This document shows, piece by piece, positions 26,116-36,119 of a stretch of 64,000 nucleotides of DNA. Made by a program: the position numbers and the translations under genes. Location of the stretch: assembly GCA_910586585.1 (NCBI GenBank), contig CAJUKA010000016.1, positions 9,781 to 73,780 on the forward strand, read 5' to 3'. The notes beneath the pieces are model-generated. The model was given only the letters and a program-made list of their open reading frames with translations, was not told the origin of the DNA and ran no database searches. Each line of letters opens with the position of its first letter. Position 1 is the first letter of the stretch. Origin of the DNA: an uncultured Lachnospiraceae bacterium (GTDB lineage: Bacteria; Bacillota; Clostridia; Lachnospirales; Lachnospiraceae).

Positions 26116-26895
26116 TTATTTACTTTTCACATAAAAGAACGAATTCTTTCTGTCAAAATTTATTTCTTTGTAGTTCATAATCTGTTCTGTACTACCTATA
26201 AATAAAATACCACCAGGTTTTAAAGAAGCATTGAACTTACGGAACACCTCATCCTTAGCCTCTTCTGTAAAATAGATCAGCACATTTCTACATACAATCA
26301 AATCATATTTCTCAGGATATGTATCTTTTAAGAGATTATGCTGCTTAAACTGCACCCTTGCCTTAATCTCATTGGAGATCTGATAAGATGGACCAACTTT
26401 GGTAAAATATTTCTTTTTTAAGTCCTCTGGAACAGATACAACGCTCTTTTCATTATATAAGCCTATCTTTGCCTTTTCAATAACTTGCTTATCAATATCT
26501 GTAGCCAAAATATTAATTTGATTCATTGGAAGATGCCTGGACAACGCCATTACCAAAGAATAAGGTTCATCTCCCGTAGAACAAGCGGCGCTCCATATCT
26601 TTAGACTCCTGCCAAACTTACCAATAAGCTCTGGAATCACATCTTTATCCATCAATTTCCACTGTTCTGGATTTCTATAAAACTCCGAAACATTGATCGT
26701 TAGATAATTCACAAAATCATCAAAAATTGCCTTATCATCACGCAGTCTTGCTACAAACTTGTCATAACCTGTTACCTTGTGTTTTGCAATAAGGGTATCA
26801 ATTCTGCGCTTCATTTGCTTTTCTTTGTAAGCATTCAAATCAATCTTCGTAAGTGCAAAAACTTCTTTTTTGAAATATTCATAATCGTAAGCCAT
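26116..26895 (-). CDS. cheR: CheR chemotaxis protein methyltransferase
   Basis: 259 residues. The N-terminal CheR helical domain (YDYEYFKKEVFALTKIDLNA) is followed by the catalytic domain. That carries YLTINVSEFYRNPEQW, the S-adenosylmethionine site WSAACSTGDEPYSLVMAL and CRNVLIYFTEEAKD. It methylates glutamates of chemoreceptors such as the one at 2-1900. ATG 26895 has GGAAAG upstream. No other che gene is in the window. Confidence 0.96.
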   Translation of the reverse strand: MAYDYEYFKKEVFALTKIDLNAYKEKQMKRRIDTLIAKHKVTGYDKFVARLRDDKAIFDDFVNYLTINVSEFYRNPEQWKLMDKDVIPELIGKFGRSLKIWSAACSTGDEPYSLVMALSRHLPMNQINILATDIDKQVIEKAKIGLYNEKSVVSVPEDLKKKYFTKVGPSYQISNEIKARVQFKQHNLLKDTYPEKYDLIVCRNVLIYFTEEAKDEVFRKFNASLKPGGILFIGSTEQIMNYKEINFDRKNSFFYVKSK

Positions 26896-27047
26896 GATTA
26901 CTTTCCTTTCCTAAAATAAAATTTCCCATACCCTCACTCCAGGGACTTTTTGTAAAACGGTAAAGATATCTTACATTGACAAGACTATACATATGAATGT
27001 GATATCAAAACAATATGTTTCGATATCACATCTAATTGCTGATAATT

Positions 27048-28211
27048 CTATTCTGCGTCTTCAGCTTCCTGCTTTGCAATCACTGCATCAATATCTACAG
27101 AAACAACATCTGAATCGTCATCAGCTGGTTTTTCCTCTGCTGGGGCCTCTTTTGTTTCTGGTATCAATAATGCTTTGATGCTAAGACTAATCTTCTTGCC
27201 TTCCTCATTGAAATCTACAACTTTAGCTGTTACTTCCTGTCCTACTGACAATACATCGGCAGGCTTTTCAATATGCTCTCTTGCAATCTGAGAAACATGC
27301 AATAATGCGTCAATTCCCGGCTCTAATTCTATAAATGCACCAAAGTCGGTCATTCTTGCTACTCTTCCTGTCACTTCATTTCCTACAGCATATTTTGTAG
27401 ATGCATTCTTCCAAGGATTGGAATCGTCAAATTTGAGTGACAATGCTACTTTGCTTCCATCAATATCTTTAATCAATACCTTGAGAGTCTCTCCAACTTT
27501 AAATACCTTCTTGGGATTTTCAACGCGTCCCCAAGACATCTCAGAGATATGAAGCAGACCATCAACTCCGCCAAGATCAATAAATGCGCCAAAGTCTGTA
27601 ACATTTTTAACAGTACCTTCCACAACGTCTCCTACACTGATTCTTGCGAACAGCTCTTTCTGCATTTCTGCCTTCTTTGCAAGAATAAGCTGTTTGCGAT
27701 CGCCAATGTATCTTCTTCTCTTGGGATTGTACTCGCTGATTACAAATTCAATTTCCTGTCCTGCATACTTTCCTAAGTCTTTTTCGTATACATCAGAAAC
27801 CAGGCTTGCAGGTATAAAGATTCTAACTTCATCTACGACAACGCTTAATCCGCCATCCAATACCTGTGTTACTTTTGCTTTCAAAACTTCCTTATTGTTG
27901 AAAGCTTCTTCAATTCGCTTGTTGCCTCTGTCAGCAGCAAGACGCTTGTAGGTAAGAAGAACCTGTCCCTCACCATCGTTTACTTTAAGAACCTTAACCT
28001 CCATCTTATCACCAGGATTAATCATTGTGGTAAGGTCAACATTGGGTTCATTGGTGTACTCGTTACGTGTAAGAATACCATCTGACTTGTAACCGATGTT
28101 AAGGATTGCTTCATCGGGCTTAACGTCGATGACTGTACCTTCAATTACCTCTCCTGTATGAATAGTTTTTAATGATTCTTCTAACATTTGTTCAAAAGTT
28201 AATTCTGACAT
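27048..28211 (-). CDS. S1 RNA-binding domain protein (ribosomal protein S1-like)
   Basis: 387 residues from ATG 28211 (GAGGAGG upstream). There are four S1 domains in tandem: about 10-85 (GEVIEGTVIDVKPDEAILNI), 95-165, 180-255 (VGDVVEGTVKNVTDFGAFID) and 265-345 (VGNEVTGRVARMTDFGAFIE). An acidic tail follows. Its first codons overlap the end of ispH by 20 bases. In many clostridia IspH and S1 are one fused polypeptide; here they are two overlapping genes. It probably helps translation initiation or RNA binding. Confidence 0.93.
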   Translation of the reverse strand: MSELTFEQMLEESLKTIHTGEVIEGTVIDVKPDEAILNIGYKSDGILTRNEYTNEPNVDLTTMINPGDKMEVKVLKVNDGEGQVLLTYKRLAADRGNKRIEEAFNNKEVLKAKVTQVLDGGLSVVVDEVRIFIPASLVSDVYEKDLGKYAGQEIEFVISEYNPKRRRYIGDRKQLILAKKAEMQKELFARISVGDVVEGTVKNVTDFGAFIDLGGVDGLLHISEMSWGRVENPKKVFKVGETLKVLIKDIDGSKVALSLKFDDSNPWKNASTKYAVGNEVTGRVARMTDFGAFIELEPGIDALLHVSQIAREHIEKPADVLSVGQEVTAKVVDFNEEGKKISLSIKALLIPETKEAPAEEKPADDDSDVVSVDIDAVIAKQEAEDAE

Positions 28212-29040
28212 AATTTTGAACCTCCTCAATTATTTTGTTTGGGGTAGAAGCCCCCGCTGTGATGCCCACTAGTTCTACAGAATTAGGTAATTCTAATTGC
28301 AGGTCTTCCAGTGTTTGTATATAGTAAGTATTCTCACATTCACGTTTGCATAACTCATAAAGTTTCCGTGTGTTTGAACTGTGAGTACCACCTATCACAA
28401 TCATAACGTCAGCTTTCGCTGCTAATTCGCTTGCTTCCTTCTGACGTTCCTCTGTTGCGTTGCATATAGTATTCGCAACAATTATATCATAACCTTTTTT
28501 TTGAAAAATTTCAACTAATTCTTGAAATTTCTTGTAGTTAAATGTCGTTTGCGACACAATGCATAGTTTTTCGCCCGTTTTTGCTTGGAATTTTAAGGCT
28601 TCCTCCTGGGATTCTATCACAGTAGCCGTCGTTTTTGACCAACCTTTTATCCCCTCAACCTCTGGATGTCCATCATTTCCTATGATAACAATTTGTCTAC
28701 CATTCCCGGACTCTTTTTCTACAATATTGTGTATTCTCTTTACAAACGGACAGGTCGCATCAATGCATTCCAATCCCTTAGATTCTATCTGTTTATAGAT
28801 ACTCTTTGCCACTCCATGAGAACGAATGATGACACTGCCTGCTTCAAGTGCGTCAAGGTCTTTTAGATTTTCCAGAACCTTTACACCTTTTTTCTGCAAA
28901 TCTTTTACTACTTCCTCATTGTGGATGATGGGGCCATAGGTATAGATTGGCTTTTTTTGTTCTGCCTGCTGATACACTGTATCAACTGCACGCTGAACGC
29001 CAAAGCAAAAGCCTGACGACTTTGCCACTACTACTTCCAT
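28192..29040 (-). CDS. ispH: 4-hydroxy-3-methylbut-2-enyl diphosphate reductase
   Basis: 282 residues. The three cluster cysteines are visible in SGFCFGV, DATCPFV and NTICNAT. The substrate motif HNEEVV is present, as is the TEERQ-type stretch after the third Cys. It performs the last step of the MEP isoprenoid pathway with a 4Fe-4S cluster. It lies between cmk and the S1 gene, the usual clostridial order. ATG 29040 has AAGGGGTG upstream. Confidence 0.97.
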   Translation of the reverse strand: MEVVVAKSSGFCFGVQRAVDTVYQQAEQKKPIYTYGPIIHNEEVVKDLQKKGVKVLENLKDLDALEAGSVIIRSHGVAKSIYKQIESKGLECIDATCPFVKRIHNIVEKESGNGRQIVIIGNDGHPEVEGIKGWSKTTATVIESQEEALKFQAKTGEKLCIVSQTTFNYKKFQELVEIFQKKGYDIIVANTICNATEERQKEASELAAKADVMIVIGGTHSSNTRKLYELCKRECENTYYIQTLEDLQLELPNSVELVGITAGASTPNKIIEEVQNYVRINF

Positions 29041-29053
29041 CTAATTCACCCCT

Positions 29054-29713
29054 TTATCCTTTGCAGAGATTAATAATGGCATCCGCCACTTCTTCAATTG
29101 TCATATCAGAAGAATCAAGAAGTACTGCATCTTCAGCCTGTTTCAACGGAGAAATCTCTCTGTGCATATCCTGATAATCACGCTCTATGATATCCTTCTC
29201 AATCACTTCAAGGCTGCAAGATTCTCCTTTCGCGCTCAGCTCTTCATAGCGTCTTACTGCCCGAACATGACTACTCGCAGTCAAATAAATTTTGACGTTT
29301 GCATTTGGAAGAACGCACGTACCGATATCTCTTCCGTCCATCACAACACTTTCTTTTTGGGCTAATGCCTGCTGTAATTCTACAAGTTTTTTTCTCACAT
29401 CTTTATTGGCGCTGCTTGACGAAGCCATTTTGCTTACTTCTTCTGTACGAATCAGTCCATTGACATTTCTGCCATTGAGCCATACAATCTGTTCTCCATT
29501 TTCATATGAAATTGTAACATCTGCCTCGGCAGCCGCCTCGCTGATTTTGTCTTGTTCTCCTGCTTTTATTCCGCTCTCAATGAAATACAGCGCCATTGCA
29601 CGATACATTGCCCCTGTATCAATATAAATATATCCTTTTTTCTTTGCAATTAATTTTGCTATGGTACTTTTTCCCGCTCCTGCAGGTCCGTCAATTGCAA
29701 TACTGTAGCTCAT
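29054..29713 (-). CDS. cmk: Cytidylate kinase
   Basis: 219 residues. The P-loop GPAGAGKSTIAKLIA is followed by YIDTGAMYRA, MDGRDIGTCVLPNA and the LID region. It phosphorylates CMP/dCMP. The stop is 14 bases from the ispH start, so the genes are probably one operon (cmk-ispH-S1). Confidence 0.97.
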   Translation of the reverse strand: MSYSIAIDGPAGAGKSTIAKLIAKKKGYIYIDTGAMYRAMALYFIESGIKAGEQDKISEAAAEADVTISYENGEQIVWLNGRNVNGLIRTEEVSKMASSSSANKDVRKKLVELQQALAQKESVVMDGRDIGTCVLPNANVKIYLTASSHVRAVRRYEELSAKGESCSLEVIEKDIIERDYQDMHREISPLKQAEDAVLLDSSDMTIEEVADAIINLCKG

Positions 29714-29784
29714 TTCTCATTCTCTCCTTTTATCCTATCTTATAGTTTTGACAAAAATTATAGTTTCATTCACTATCAAACACG

Positions 29785-31122
29785 CTATAGTGCTGCACTT
29801 ATTCCCGCCAGGTGTCCAGTAGACCATGCAATTTGCAAATTAAATCCACCCGTAAGCGCATCTAAGTCTATCACTTCGCCAGCAAAATAAAGATTCTTCA
29901 CAAGCTTTGACTCCATTGTTGAAGGAGAAATTTCATTTGTAGCCACTCCGCCTTTTGTAATAACAGCCTCGTTATAATCCCTCAAGCCTGTAATTGTAAG
30001 TTCCATCTGCTTTATTGTCTTGACGAACCGCTCACGCTCTTCTTTGGTAATTTCATTTACTTTTTTATCTGGATTTATTTGTGAAAGTATTGGCATAATC
30101 GGAACCAGTTTAGACGGAAACAATTTCCCTATTGCATTTTTAAACTGCCTGTTTTTATTTTCTTCAAATTCTCTGAGAATCCGTTTATCCAACTGTTCAT
30201 AAGTTAGTGCTGGTTTCAAATCAATCAAAAGTCTCGTTTTTTTATTTTCACACAATTTATGCACATAATGACTGCTTCCACTCAAAATCAGAGGACCACT
30301 AACACCATAATGGGTAAAAAGCAATTCTCCAAAATTAGAATAAATCTGTTTTCCCTCCGTTTCAATCGCTGCCTGAACGTTTTTGAGAGAAAGTCCCTGT
30401 AATGCATGACACCAGCTCTCCTGAATCACAAAGGGCACAAGTGCAGGTGATGTTGCCACAATATGATGTCCACAATCCTTAGCAAATCGGAACCCGTCCC
30501 CTGTCGATCCTGTAAGCACATAAGAACACCCACCCGTAGCAATAATTAGACGGTCTGCATTCTTTACTATTTTTTTACCTGTTTTTTTGTAAAATAATTC
30601 TACAGAAGCAACTTGCGAACGATAGTTTCCTTTTTTCTTTGTTTTTTTATTTTGATCGGAATCTTTATTTTCTTCCTGTGAATTCTCCAACAATTCTTTC
30701 ACATGAATTTCTTTTATTTCTGTATCAAGAAGTACATTCACCTCTAATCGTTTCAGTCTCTGTTCTAACACTTTTATGATATCTGAGCTGTGATCCGACT
30801 TTGGAAAGACCCTTTGCCCTCGCTCTGTTTTTAACGGGCATCCTGCCTCCTCAAAAAAACGCATTACTGCATCATTATCAAATCCATAGACAGCACTATA
30901 CAAAAACTTGGAATGTTCCATCACATTTTCAAAAATTTTTTCTATTTCACAGGCGTTTGTCACATTGCATCGACCTTTGCCAGTGATAAATAATTTTTTT
31001 CCAAGTTTTTCATTTTTTTCTATCAAATAAATATTATGTTTTTTCTCTTTATCTGCCTCGGCAGCCGCTATGGCAGCCATCATTCCTGCCGCACCGCCGC
31101 CTATGATCACAATCTCAGCCAT
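29785..31122 (-). CDS. HI0933/YhiN-family FAD-dependent oxidoreductase
   Basis: 445 residues from ATG 31122 (GGAGAGATTT upstream). A Rossmann FAD site IVIIGGGAAGMMAAIAAAEA opens the protein. KKLFITGKGRCNVTN and GGVATNEISPSTMESKLVKN mark the family, and LYFAGEVIDLDALTGGFNLQ closes it. Relatives include BaiN, implicated in bile-acid metabolism, and enzymes annotated as aminoacetone oxidase. The reaction here is unknown. A Lys-rich stretch near residue 190 is an insertion typical of low-GC relatives. Confidence 0.9.
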   Translation of the reverse strand: MAEIVIIGGGAAGMMAAIAAAEADKEKKHNIYLIEKNEKLGKKLFITGKGRCNVTNACEIEKIFENVMEHSKFLYSAVYGFDNDAVMRFFEEAGCPLKTERGQRVFPKSDHSSDIIKVLEQRLKRLEVNVLLDTEIKEIHVKELLENSQEENKDSDQNKKTKKKGNYRSQVASVELFYKKTGKKIVKNADRLIIATGGCSYVLTGSTGDGFRFAKDCGHHIVATSPALVPFVIQESWCHALQGLSLKNVQAAIETEGKQIYSNFGELLFTHYGVSGPLILSGSSHYVHKLCENKKTRLLIDLKPALTYEQLDKRILREFEENKNRQFKNAIGKLFPSKLVPIMPILSQINPDKKVNEITKEERERFVKTIKQMELTITGLRDYNEAVITKGGVATNEISPSTMESKLVKNLYFAGEVIDLDALTGGFNLQIAWSTGHLAGISAAL

Positions 31123-31180
31123 AAATCTCTCCGCTTTGCATATCGTACACTTTAAATAACAAGTGTTTCTTATTGTCTTT

Positions 31181-32113
31181 TTAGAGCCTCCTAGCATTTT
31201 TCTGCGCTCGTAGTGGTGTATTGAGCATGTCCTCGTCTATAAAATTAATCTCGTCTTTTAAATACACTTGATAATTATCCCATGCGTACTCAAGGGACTC
31301 CAAATTTCTTTTGACATCTTCTGGTTTCTTCAAACATAACGCGACTACCAGCGCATTAATCAGACTTAGCGGCGCAACCAGAGAATCGACAATTGATACC
31401 ATATCACTCCGCGCCATAAGGTTGCATGACGAATAGAGACACATTGGCGAATGAATGGTATCTGTAATGGTTATTACCTTGGCATTTCTATCATTTGCCA
31501 TTTCCATTGCTTTGAGTGTTCTCATGGAATATCTAGGAAAACTAATGCCAATTACTGCGTCTTTCTCATTAATACGCAGCATTTGTTCAAATGTCTCTGA
31601 TGTACTTGTTGAATCAAGAAGATACACATCTCCTCTAATAATATTAAGATAAAAATGCAAAAATTCCGCAAGTGGTTTGCAGCTTCTTAGACCAATAATA
31701 TAGATATGCTTCACACTTAAAATAATATTGACTGCCGTTTCAAACGCTTGTGCATCGACATGCTCTATTGTATCCTGAATTTTTTCAATATCTGCACTAA
31801 GCACAGAAGCCAAAAGTTCAGACTGTGTGCTTTTGCCATATTTCGCTCCTACTCTCTGCACAGAATTCAATTTATTTTTGACCCATTCGGCCAAATCATC
31901 TTGAAACTCTGGATATCCCTCGTACTCCAGAGCATATGCAAAGCGAACGATTGTTGCCTCACTTACTCCCACAGCCTTAGCAAGCTTTGCAGCCGTCATA
32001 AAAGCCACCTGTTCATAGTGATCTATCACATACGTCGCAATTTTTTTATGACTTTTACTCATTTTATTAAATTTTTCATTTATTCTCGATATGGTATCAT
32101 AATTTGCATCCAT
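31181..32113 (-). CDS. MurR/RpiR-family transcriptional regulator
   Basis: 310 residues. The N-terminal RpiR helix-turn-helix (KAVGVSEATIVRFAYALEY) is followed by a SIS sugar-phosphate-binding domain (HIYIIGLRSCKPLAEFLHFY, AVIGISFPRYSMRTLKAMEM). Members sense sugar phosphates and control sugar or amino-sugar genes. The target is not evident. It lies upstream of the flavoprotein gene in the same direction. ATG 32113 follows GAGGAT. Confidence 0.9.
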   Translation of the reverse strand: MDANYDTISRINEKFNKMSKSHKKIATYVIDHYEQVAFMTAAKLAKAVGVSEATIVRFAYALEYEGYPEFQDDLAEWVKNKLNSVQRVGAKYGKSTQSELLASVLSADIEKIQDTIEHVDAQAFETAVNIILSVKHIYIIGLRSCKPLAEFLHFYLNIIRGDVYLLDSTSTSETFEQMLRINEKDAVIGISFPRYSMRTLKAMEMANDRNAKVITITDTIHSPMCLYSSCNLMARSDMVSIVDSLVAPLSLINALVVALCLKKPEDVKRNLESLEYAWDNYQVYLKDEINFIDEDMLNTPLRAQKNARRL

Positions 32114-32175
32114 CCAAAATCCTCAATCTAAGCAAGACGCCCATAATCTCTTTGTGCACACAAAAACCCCATGTA

Positions 32176-32721
32176 TTAAGAACAACTTCTGTAAATATCC
32201 TTAAGCAGTTCTATGGTTTCTTCTTCTGTGAGATCATAATCCCCAGTAAGAACCATACATGCACATCCATGTATGAAAATCCACATCTTCATAAACAGCC
32301 CGCTTGGATTTTTGCAGCCTGCCGCCGCCGCTCTGCTAATTTCCTTGCTAACCGCTCCTGATTTACCATTTAATAACTCAAAAAGACCTCGTTCACCTCT
32401 TTGCTCTGACTGAAAAAGCAAATAAAAAAGATTTCCTTCATCCTTCGCATAATTTATATACGCAAGTCCAAGATGTATAAAAGGTACGTCCACCTCTGAC
32501 TTGTAATTTTCATAATAATTTCCAAAAGAATCTGTTGCTTTCAGATATATTTCTGTATAAAGTTCATTCATATTGGCATAAACTCTAAATATTGGCTGCG
32601 TTGAACATCCGATTTGTGTTGCCAGTTTTCTGGCCGTAACGTTTTCAATTCCTTCCTCTCTTGCCAAAACAAAAGCAGTTTCTAATATTTTATCCTTAGT
32701 AATTAATTCTTTTCGTGCCAT
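32176..32721 (-). CDS. TetR/AcrR-family regulator
   Basis: 181 residues from ATG 32721 (GGGGGTAAAG upstream). The N-terminal TetR helix-turn-helix (ILETAFVLAREEGIENVTAR, KLATQIGCSTQPIFRVYANM) precedes a ligand domain of the WHG-like type. It lies just after the decarboxylase operon, but a terminator separates them. Regulation of that operon is possible but not shown. Confidence 0.88.
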   Translation of the reverse strand: MARKELITKDKILETAFVLAREEGIENVTARKLATQIGCSTQPIFRVYANMNELYTEIYLKATDSFGNYYENYKSEVDVPFIHLGLAYINYAKDEGNLFYLLFQSEQRGERGLFELLNGKSGAVSKEISRAAAAGCKNPSGLFMKMWIFIHGCACMVLTGDYDLTEEETIELLKDIYRSCS

Positions 32722-32788
32722 CTTTACCCCCATGCCTTCTGCAGCCTGCAGATAGATGGATACCTTCTGCAAACAAGGTATCACCCGC

Positions 32789-32823
32789 AAAAACAGTATC
32801 GGGTTAAAACTAACCCGATACTG
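32789..32823 (-). terminator. Terminator of the decarboxylase operon
   Basis: Perfect 13-bp stem CAGTATCGGGTTA / TAACCCGATACTG with a four-base loop and TTTTT on the minus strand, right after oadA. Confidence 0.9.
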
Positions 32824-32839
32824 ATAAACAGTCCGTAAA

Positions 32840-34276
32840 CTACACTGGATATGCACCATTCTTGGTATCAGCCTGAGCCATGTCTACTTTTTCCTGTTGA
32901 GCCTGACGATACTTAAAGAAGTCTGTAGCAACCTGTGGGAAGAGTGCATATGACAATACATCCTCATCCTGTTGTTTCCACTCTTTCATTTCTTCCTCAA
33001 TCTTCTTTAACTCATTTGGAAGTCTGTCAGCCGGACGGCATGTAATAATAGATGCCTTCTCTTCTTCTGAAAGTACCTTATCCTGCACTTCTTTGTTAAA
33101 TGGCTTAACGGTCTGTCCATATTCACCACGCAGAACTGCCTTTGTCTCTTTTGTAGCCATCTTGTAGCGCTCACCCATCAATACATTGAATACAGCCTGT
33201 GTACCAACGATCTGTGAAGAAGGTGTAACAAGAGGCGGCTCTCCTAAGTCTTTACGAACTCTTGGAATTTCCTGAAGTACGTCATAGTATTTATCTTCTG
33301 CATTTTGTTCCTTTAACTGGCTAACCATGTTGGATAACATACCGCCTGGAACCTGATACATCAGCGTCTTGATATCTACACCAAGCACCTTTGGATTGAG
33401 CAGACCGCTCTTTAAGCACTCTTCTCTGTAAGGTCTGAAATGATCTGCAATCTTAGCAAGAAGATTTTGATCATAACCTGTATCGTAGGGAGTTCCCTTG
33501 AAGGTTTCTACCATAACTTCTGTAGCAGGCTGTGAAGTACCAAGTGCAAAAGAAGAAATCGCACAGTCAATCACATCTACGCCAGCTTCTACTGCTTTCA
33601 AATAAGTCATAGAAGCAACACCTGATGTATAATGTGTATGAAGCTGAATTGGAAGCTTTGTAGCAGATTTCATAGCTTTAATCAGCTTTTCTGCTTCAAA
33701 TGGAACCAAAAGTCCTGCCATATCCTTGATACAGATAGAATCAGCGCCCATCTCCTCAATATCCTTAGCCATCTTCATCCAATACTCAAGTGTATACGCA
33801 TCACCTAATGTATAAGAAAGTGCAATCTGTGCCTCGCCGCGTCCTTCTCTTTTCTTAACAGCATTTGCCGCATTTACTGCACACTGCAAATTTCTAAGGT
33901 CGTTGAAGCAGTCAAAAATTCGAATAATATCAATACCATTCGCGATAGATTTCTCAACAAATTCTGTAACAACGTCATCCGCATAATGACGGTAGCCCAG
34001 AATATTCTGTCCTCTGAAAAGCATTTGAAGTTTTGTCTTTTTTACTTTATCTCTTATTTTTCTAAGTCTTTCCCATGGATCTTCTTTTAAGAATCGAAGG
34101 GATGCGTCAAATGTAGCACCTCCCCAGCACTCTAAGGAATGATAGCCTACCTGATCCATTGTCTCAAGGATAGGGAGCATAAGCTCTGTCGGCATTCTTG
34201 TTGCTATTAAAGACTGATGCGAGTCACGAAGAACTGTCTCAGTAATTTTAATAGGCTTTTTTACTATTTCTGACAT
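32840..34276 (-). CDS. oadA: Oxaloacetate decarboxylase alpha / pyruvate carboxyltransferase subunit
   Basis: 478 residues from ATG 34276 (AGGAGG upstream). It has the TIM-barrel carboxyltransferase signature (ETVLRDSHQSLIATRM, MLFRGQNILGYRHYADDVV) and the metal-binding QLHTHYTSG. The conserved Lys region (MKMAKDIEEMGADSICIKDM) is also present. It stops before a biotinyl domain, which is a separate gene here. It moves carboxylate between oxaloacetate/pyruvate and biotin. It is the last gene of the cluster with OadB, biotin carrier, OadG-like and MmdA-like subunits. It corresponds to the 5S subunit of propionibacterial transcarboxylase. Confidence 0.93.
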   Translation of the reverse strand: MSEIVKKPIKITETVLRDSHQSLIATRMPTELMLPILETMDQVGYHSLECWGGATFDASLRFLKEDPWERLRKIRDKVKKTKLQMLFRGQNILGYRHYADDVVTEFVEKSIANGIDIIRIFDCFNDLRNLQCAVNAANAVKKREGRGEAQIALSYTLGDAYTLEYWMKMAKDIEEMGADSICIKDMAGLLVPFEAEKLIKAMKSATKLPIQLHTHYTSGVASMTYLKAVEAGVDVIDCAISSFALGTSQPATEVMVETFKGTPYDTGYDQNLLAKIADHFRPYREECLKSGLLNPKVLGVDIKTLMYQVPGGMLSNMVSQLKEQNAEDKYYDVLQEIPRVRKDLGEPPLVTPSSQIVGTQAVFNVLMGERYKMATKETKAVLRGEYGQTVKPFNKEVQDKVLSEEEKASIITCRPADRLPNELKKIEEEMKEWKQQDEDVLSYALFPQVATDFFKYRQAQQEKVDMAQADTKNGAYPV

Positions 34277-34392
34277 TTCTATTCCTCCTATTTTTAGTTC
34301 CGCACTCCTCCCAGCGCCCTGTCTGGAGAATGCTGTTTTCGTTGTTTTATCATTTATCAAACAATACTTTTTTCATTTTGCACTCTATATTT

Positions 34393-34450
34393 AGAAAGAT
34401 AAAACGCATAAATCCTCAAGCAAGCTTAGGATTTATGTGTTTATCTTTCT
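34393..34450 (-). promoter_or_regulatory. Long hairpin between oadB and oadA
   Basis: Arms AGAAAGATAAA-CGCATAAATCCT and the matching inverse pair over about 24 bp around a short loop. No T run follows directly. It may be an attenuator, an mRNA processing site that sets the subunit ratio, or a leaky terminator. Confidence 0.6.
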
Positions 34451-34461
34451 TGTAAATAGAT

Positions 34462-35610
34462 TTAAAATACACCGAAAATCGCCATGAAAGTACCTGCTGC
34501 AACTGCTGTTCCAATAACACCTGCAACATTTGGTCCCATTGCATGCATCAGCAAGAAATTGGTTGGATCGGATTCTGCACCAACCTTCTGTGAAACACGT
34601 GCCGCCATAGGCACCGCTGAAACACCGGCTGAACCAATCAGTGGATTTACTTTACCCTTTGTAAGGATGCACATCAACTTACCAAACAGAACACCGGCTG
34701 CCGTACCAAAACAGAACGCAACAAGACCTAATACAACGATCTTAATGGTATCCCAATTCAGGAATGCTTCTGCGCTGGTTGTCGCACCTACAGATGTTCC
34801 AAGCAGGATAACTACAATATACATCAATGCATTGGAAGCTGTTTCCTGCAGCTGTCTGACAACGCCTGACTCTCTGAATAAATTACCTAACATCAGCATA
34901 CCAACAAGCGGAGCTGTTGTAGGAAGAATCAAACAAACTACAATCGTAACAATAATTGGGAATAAAATTTTCTCAAGCTTTGAAACAGGACGAAGCTGAG
35001 CCATCTTTATTTGTCTTTCCTTCTCTGTTGTCAAAGCCTTCATAATAGGTGGCTGGATAATCGGAACCAGTGACATGTAAGAATAAGCTGCCACTGCGAT
35101 TGGTCCAAGCAATCCAGTTTGCCCAAGTTTTCCTGCAAGGAAAATTGATGTAGGCCCATCAGCACCACCAATAATAGAAACTGCTGCTGCTGCCTTATCA
35201 TTAAAGCCAAGTGCAATTGCGCCGAAGTATGCAGCAAAGATACCAAACTGTGCTGCTGCTCCCAACAAAAAGCTCTTTGGATTGGCAATCAATGGTCCAA
35301 AGTCTGTCATGGCACCAACACCAAGGAATATCAAAGATGGAAGAATTGCCCACTCATCAAGTAAATAGAAATAATACAGCAAACCGCCGGGTGTACCATC
35401 TGCACCAATTGGTGCGATAATGTCGGGATAAATATTAACCAGCAGCATACCAAATGCTATCGGTGTTAAAAGAAGCGGTTCATACTGCTTCGCGATAGCA
35501 AGATAAAGAAATATACAAGCAACAACAATCATAATGACATTTCCGCCGGTGATATTAAAAAACGCCGTCTGATGTATCAGATTGTTTAATGTATCTGCTA
35601 TATATGACAT
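34462..35610 (-). CDS. oadB: Sodium ion-translocating decarboxylase beta subunit
   Basis: 382 residues with about nine membrane helices. It has the OadB/GcdB/MmdB features: [15 protein letters not shown] and the key Asp loop [18 protein letters not shown], which binds Na+. A late [15 protein letters not shown] follows. It decarboxylates carboxybiotin and pumps Na+ out. ATG 35610 has AGGAGG upstream. Confidence 0.95.
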   Translation of the reverse strand: MSYIADTLNNLIHQTAFFNITGGNVIMIVVACIFLYLAIAKQYEPLLLTPIAFGMLLVNIYPDIIAPIGADGTPGGLLYYFYLLDEWAILPSLIFLGVGAMTDFGPLIANPKSFLLGAAAQFGIFAAYFGAIALGFNDKAAAAVSIIGGADGPTSIFLAGKLGQTGLLGPIAVAAYSYMSLVPIIQPPIMKALTTEKERQIKMAQLRPVSKLEKILFPIIVTIVVCLILPTTAPLVGMLMLGNLFRESGVVRQLQETASNALMYIVVILLGTSVGATTSAEAFLNWDTIKIVVLGLVAFCFGTAAGVLFGKLMCILTKGKVNPLIGSAGVSAVPMAARVSQKVGAESDPTNFLLMHAMGPNVAGVIGTAVAAGTFMAIFGVF

Positions 35611-35678
35611 TTTGTCGACCTCCTATTTTATTTTCTCACCGGAACATATTATTGCTCCGGCTGCACCGATATCGGTGA

Positions 35679-36050
35679 TTAGTTCAAAGTTGCAAGTAAA
35701 GCACCTGCTTCAACAGAGTCGCCGACTGCTACATCAACGCTTGCTACTGTACCATCCTGAGGAGCTACCACAGGAATTTCCATCTTCATAGCTTCAAGGA
35801 TTACGACTGCATCGCCTTTCTTTACAGCCTGTCCTACACTCTTTTCAAGTTTAAATACCTTTCCTGCTGCACCTGCTTCAATTCTTATGCTGCCTGCACC
35901 TGTGCTTGCTGCTTTCGGTGCCGCCTTGGGAGCTGCTTTTGGCGCTGCCTTGGGAGCTGCTGCTGCAACAGGAGCTGCACCGGAACCTGCGCCCTCTTCT
36001 ACTACTACATCATATACGTTGCCGTTAACGGTAATGGTATAATTTTTCAT
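35679..36050 (-). CDS. Biotin carboxyl carrier protein of the decarboxylase
   Basis: 123 residues. A short N-terminal strand is followed by an Ala/Pro/Lys linker (repeated AAPK units, residues 25-48). A biotinyl domain then holds the attachment motif EAMKMEI (Lys89). It matches the GcdC/MmdC/1.3S type of mobile carrier. It shuttles carboxylate between the two carboxyltransferases and OadB. BioB, encoded at 54680-55645, would supply its cofactor. Confidence 0.94.
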   Translation of the reverse strand: MKNYTITVNGNVYDVVVEEGAGSGAAPVAAAAPKAAPKAAPKAAPKAASTGAGSIRIEAGAAGKVFKLEKSVGQAVKKGDAVVILEAMKMEIPVVAPQDGTVASVDVAVGDSVEAGALLATLN

Positions 36051-36119
36051 TTTGAAATCCTCCTAAAATAATGACAAAATCTTTCTATTGCGTAATGCGA
36101 AAACATCAGCCACTACAGC

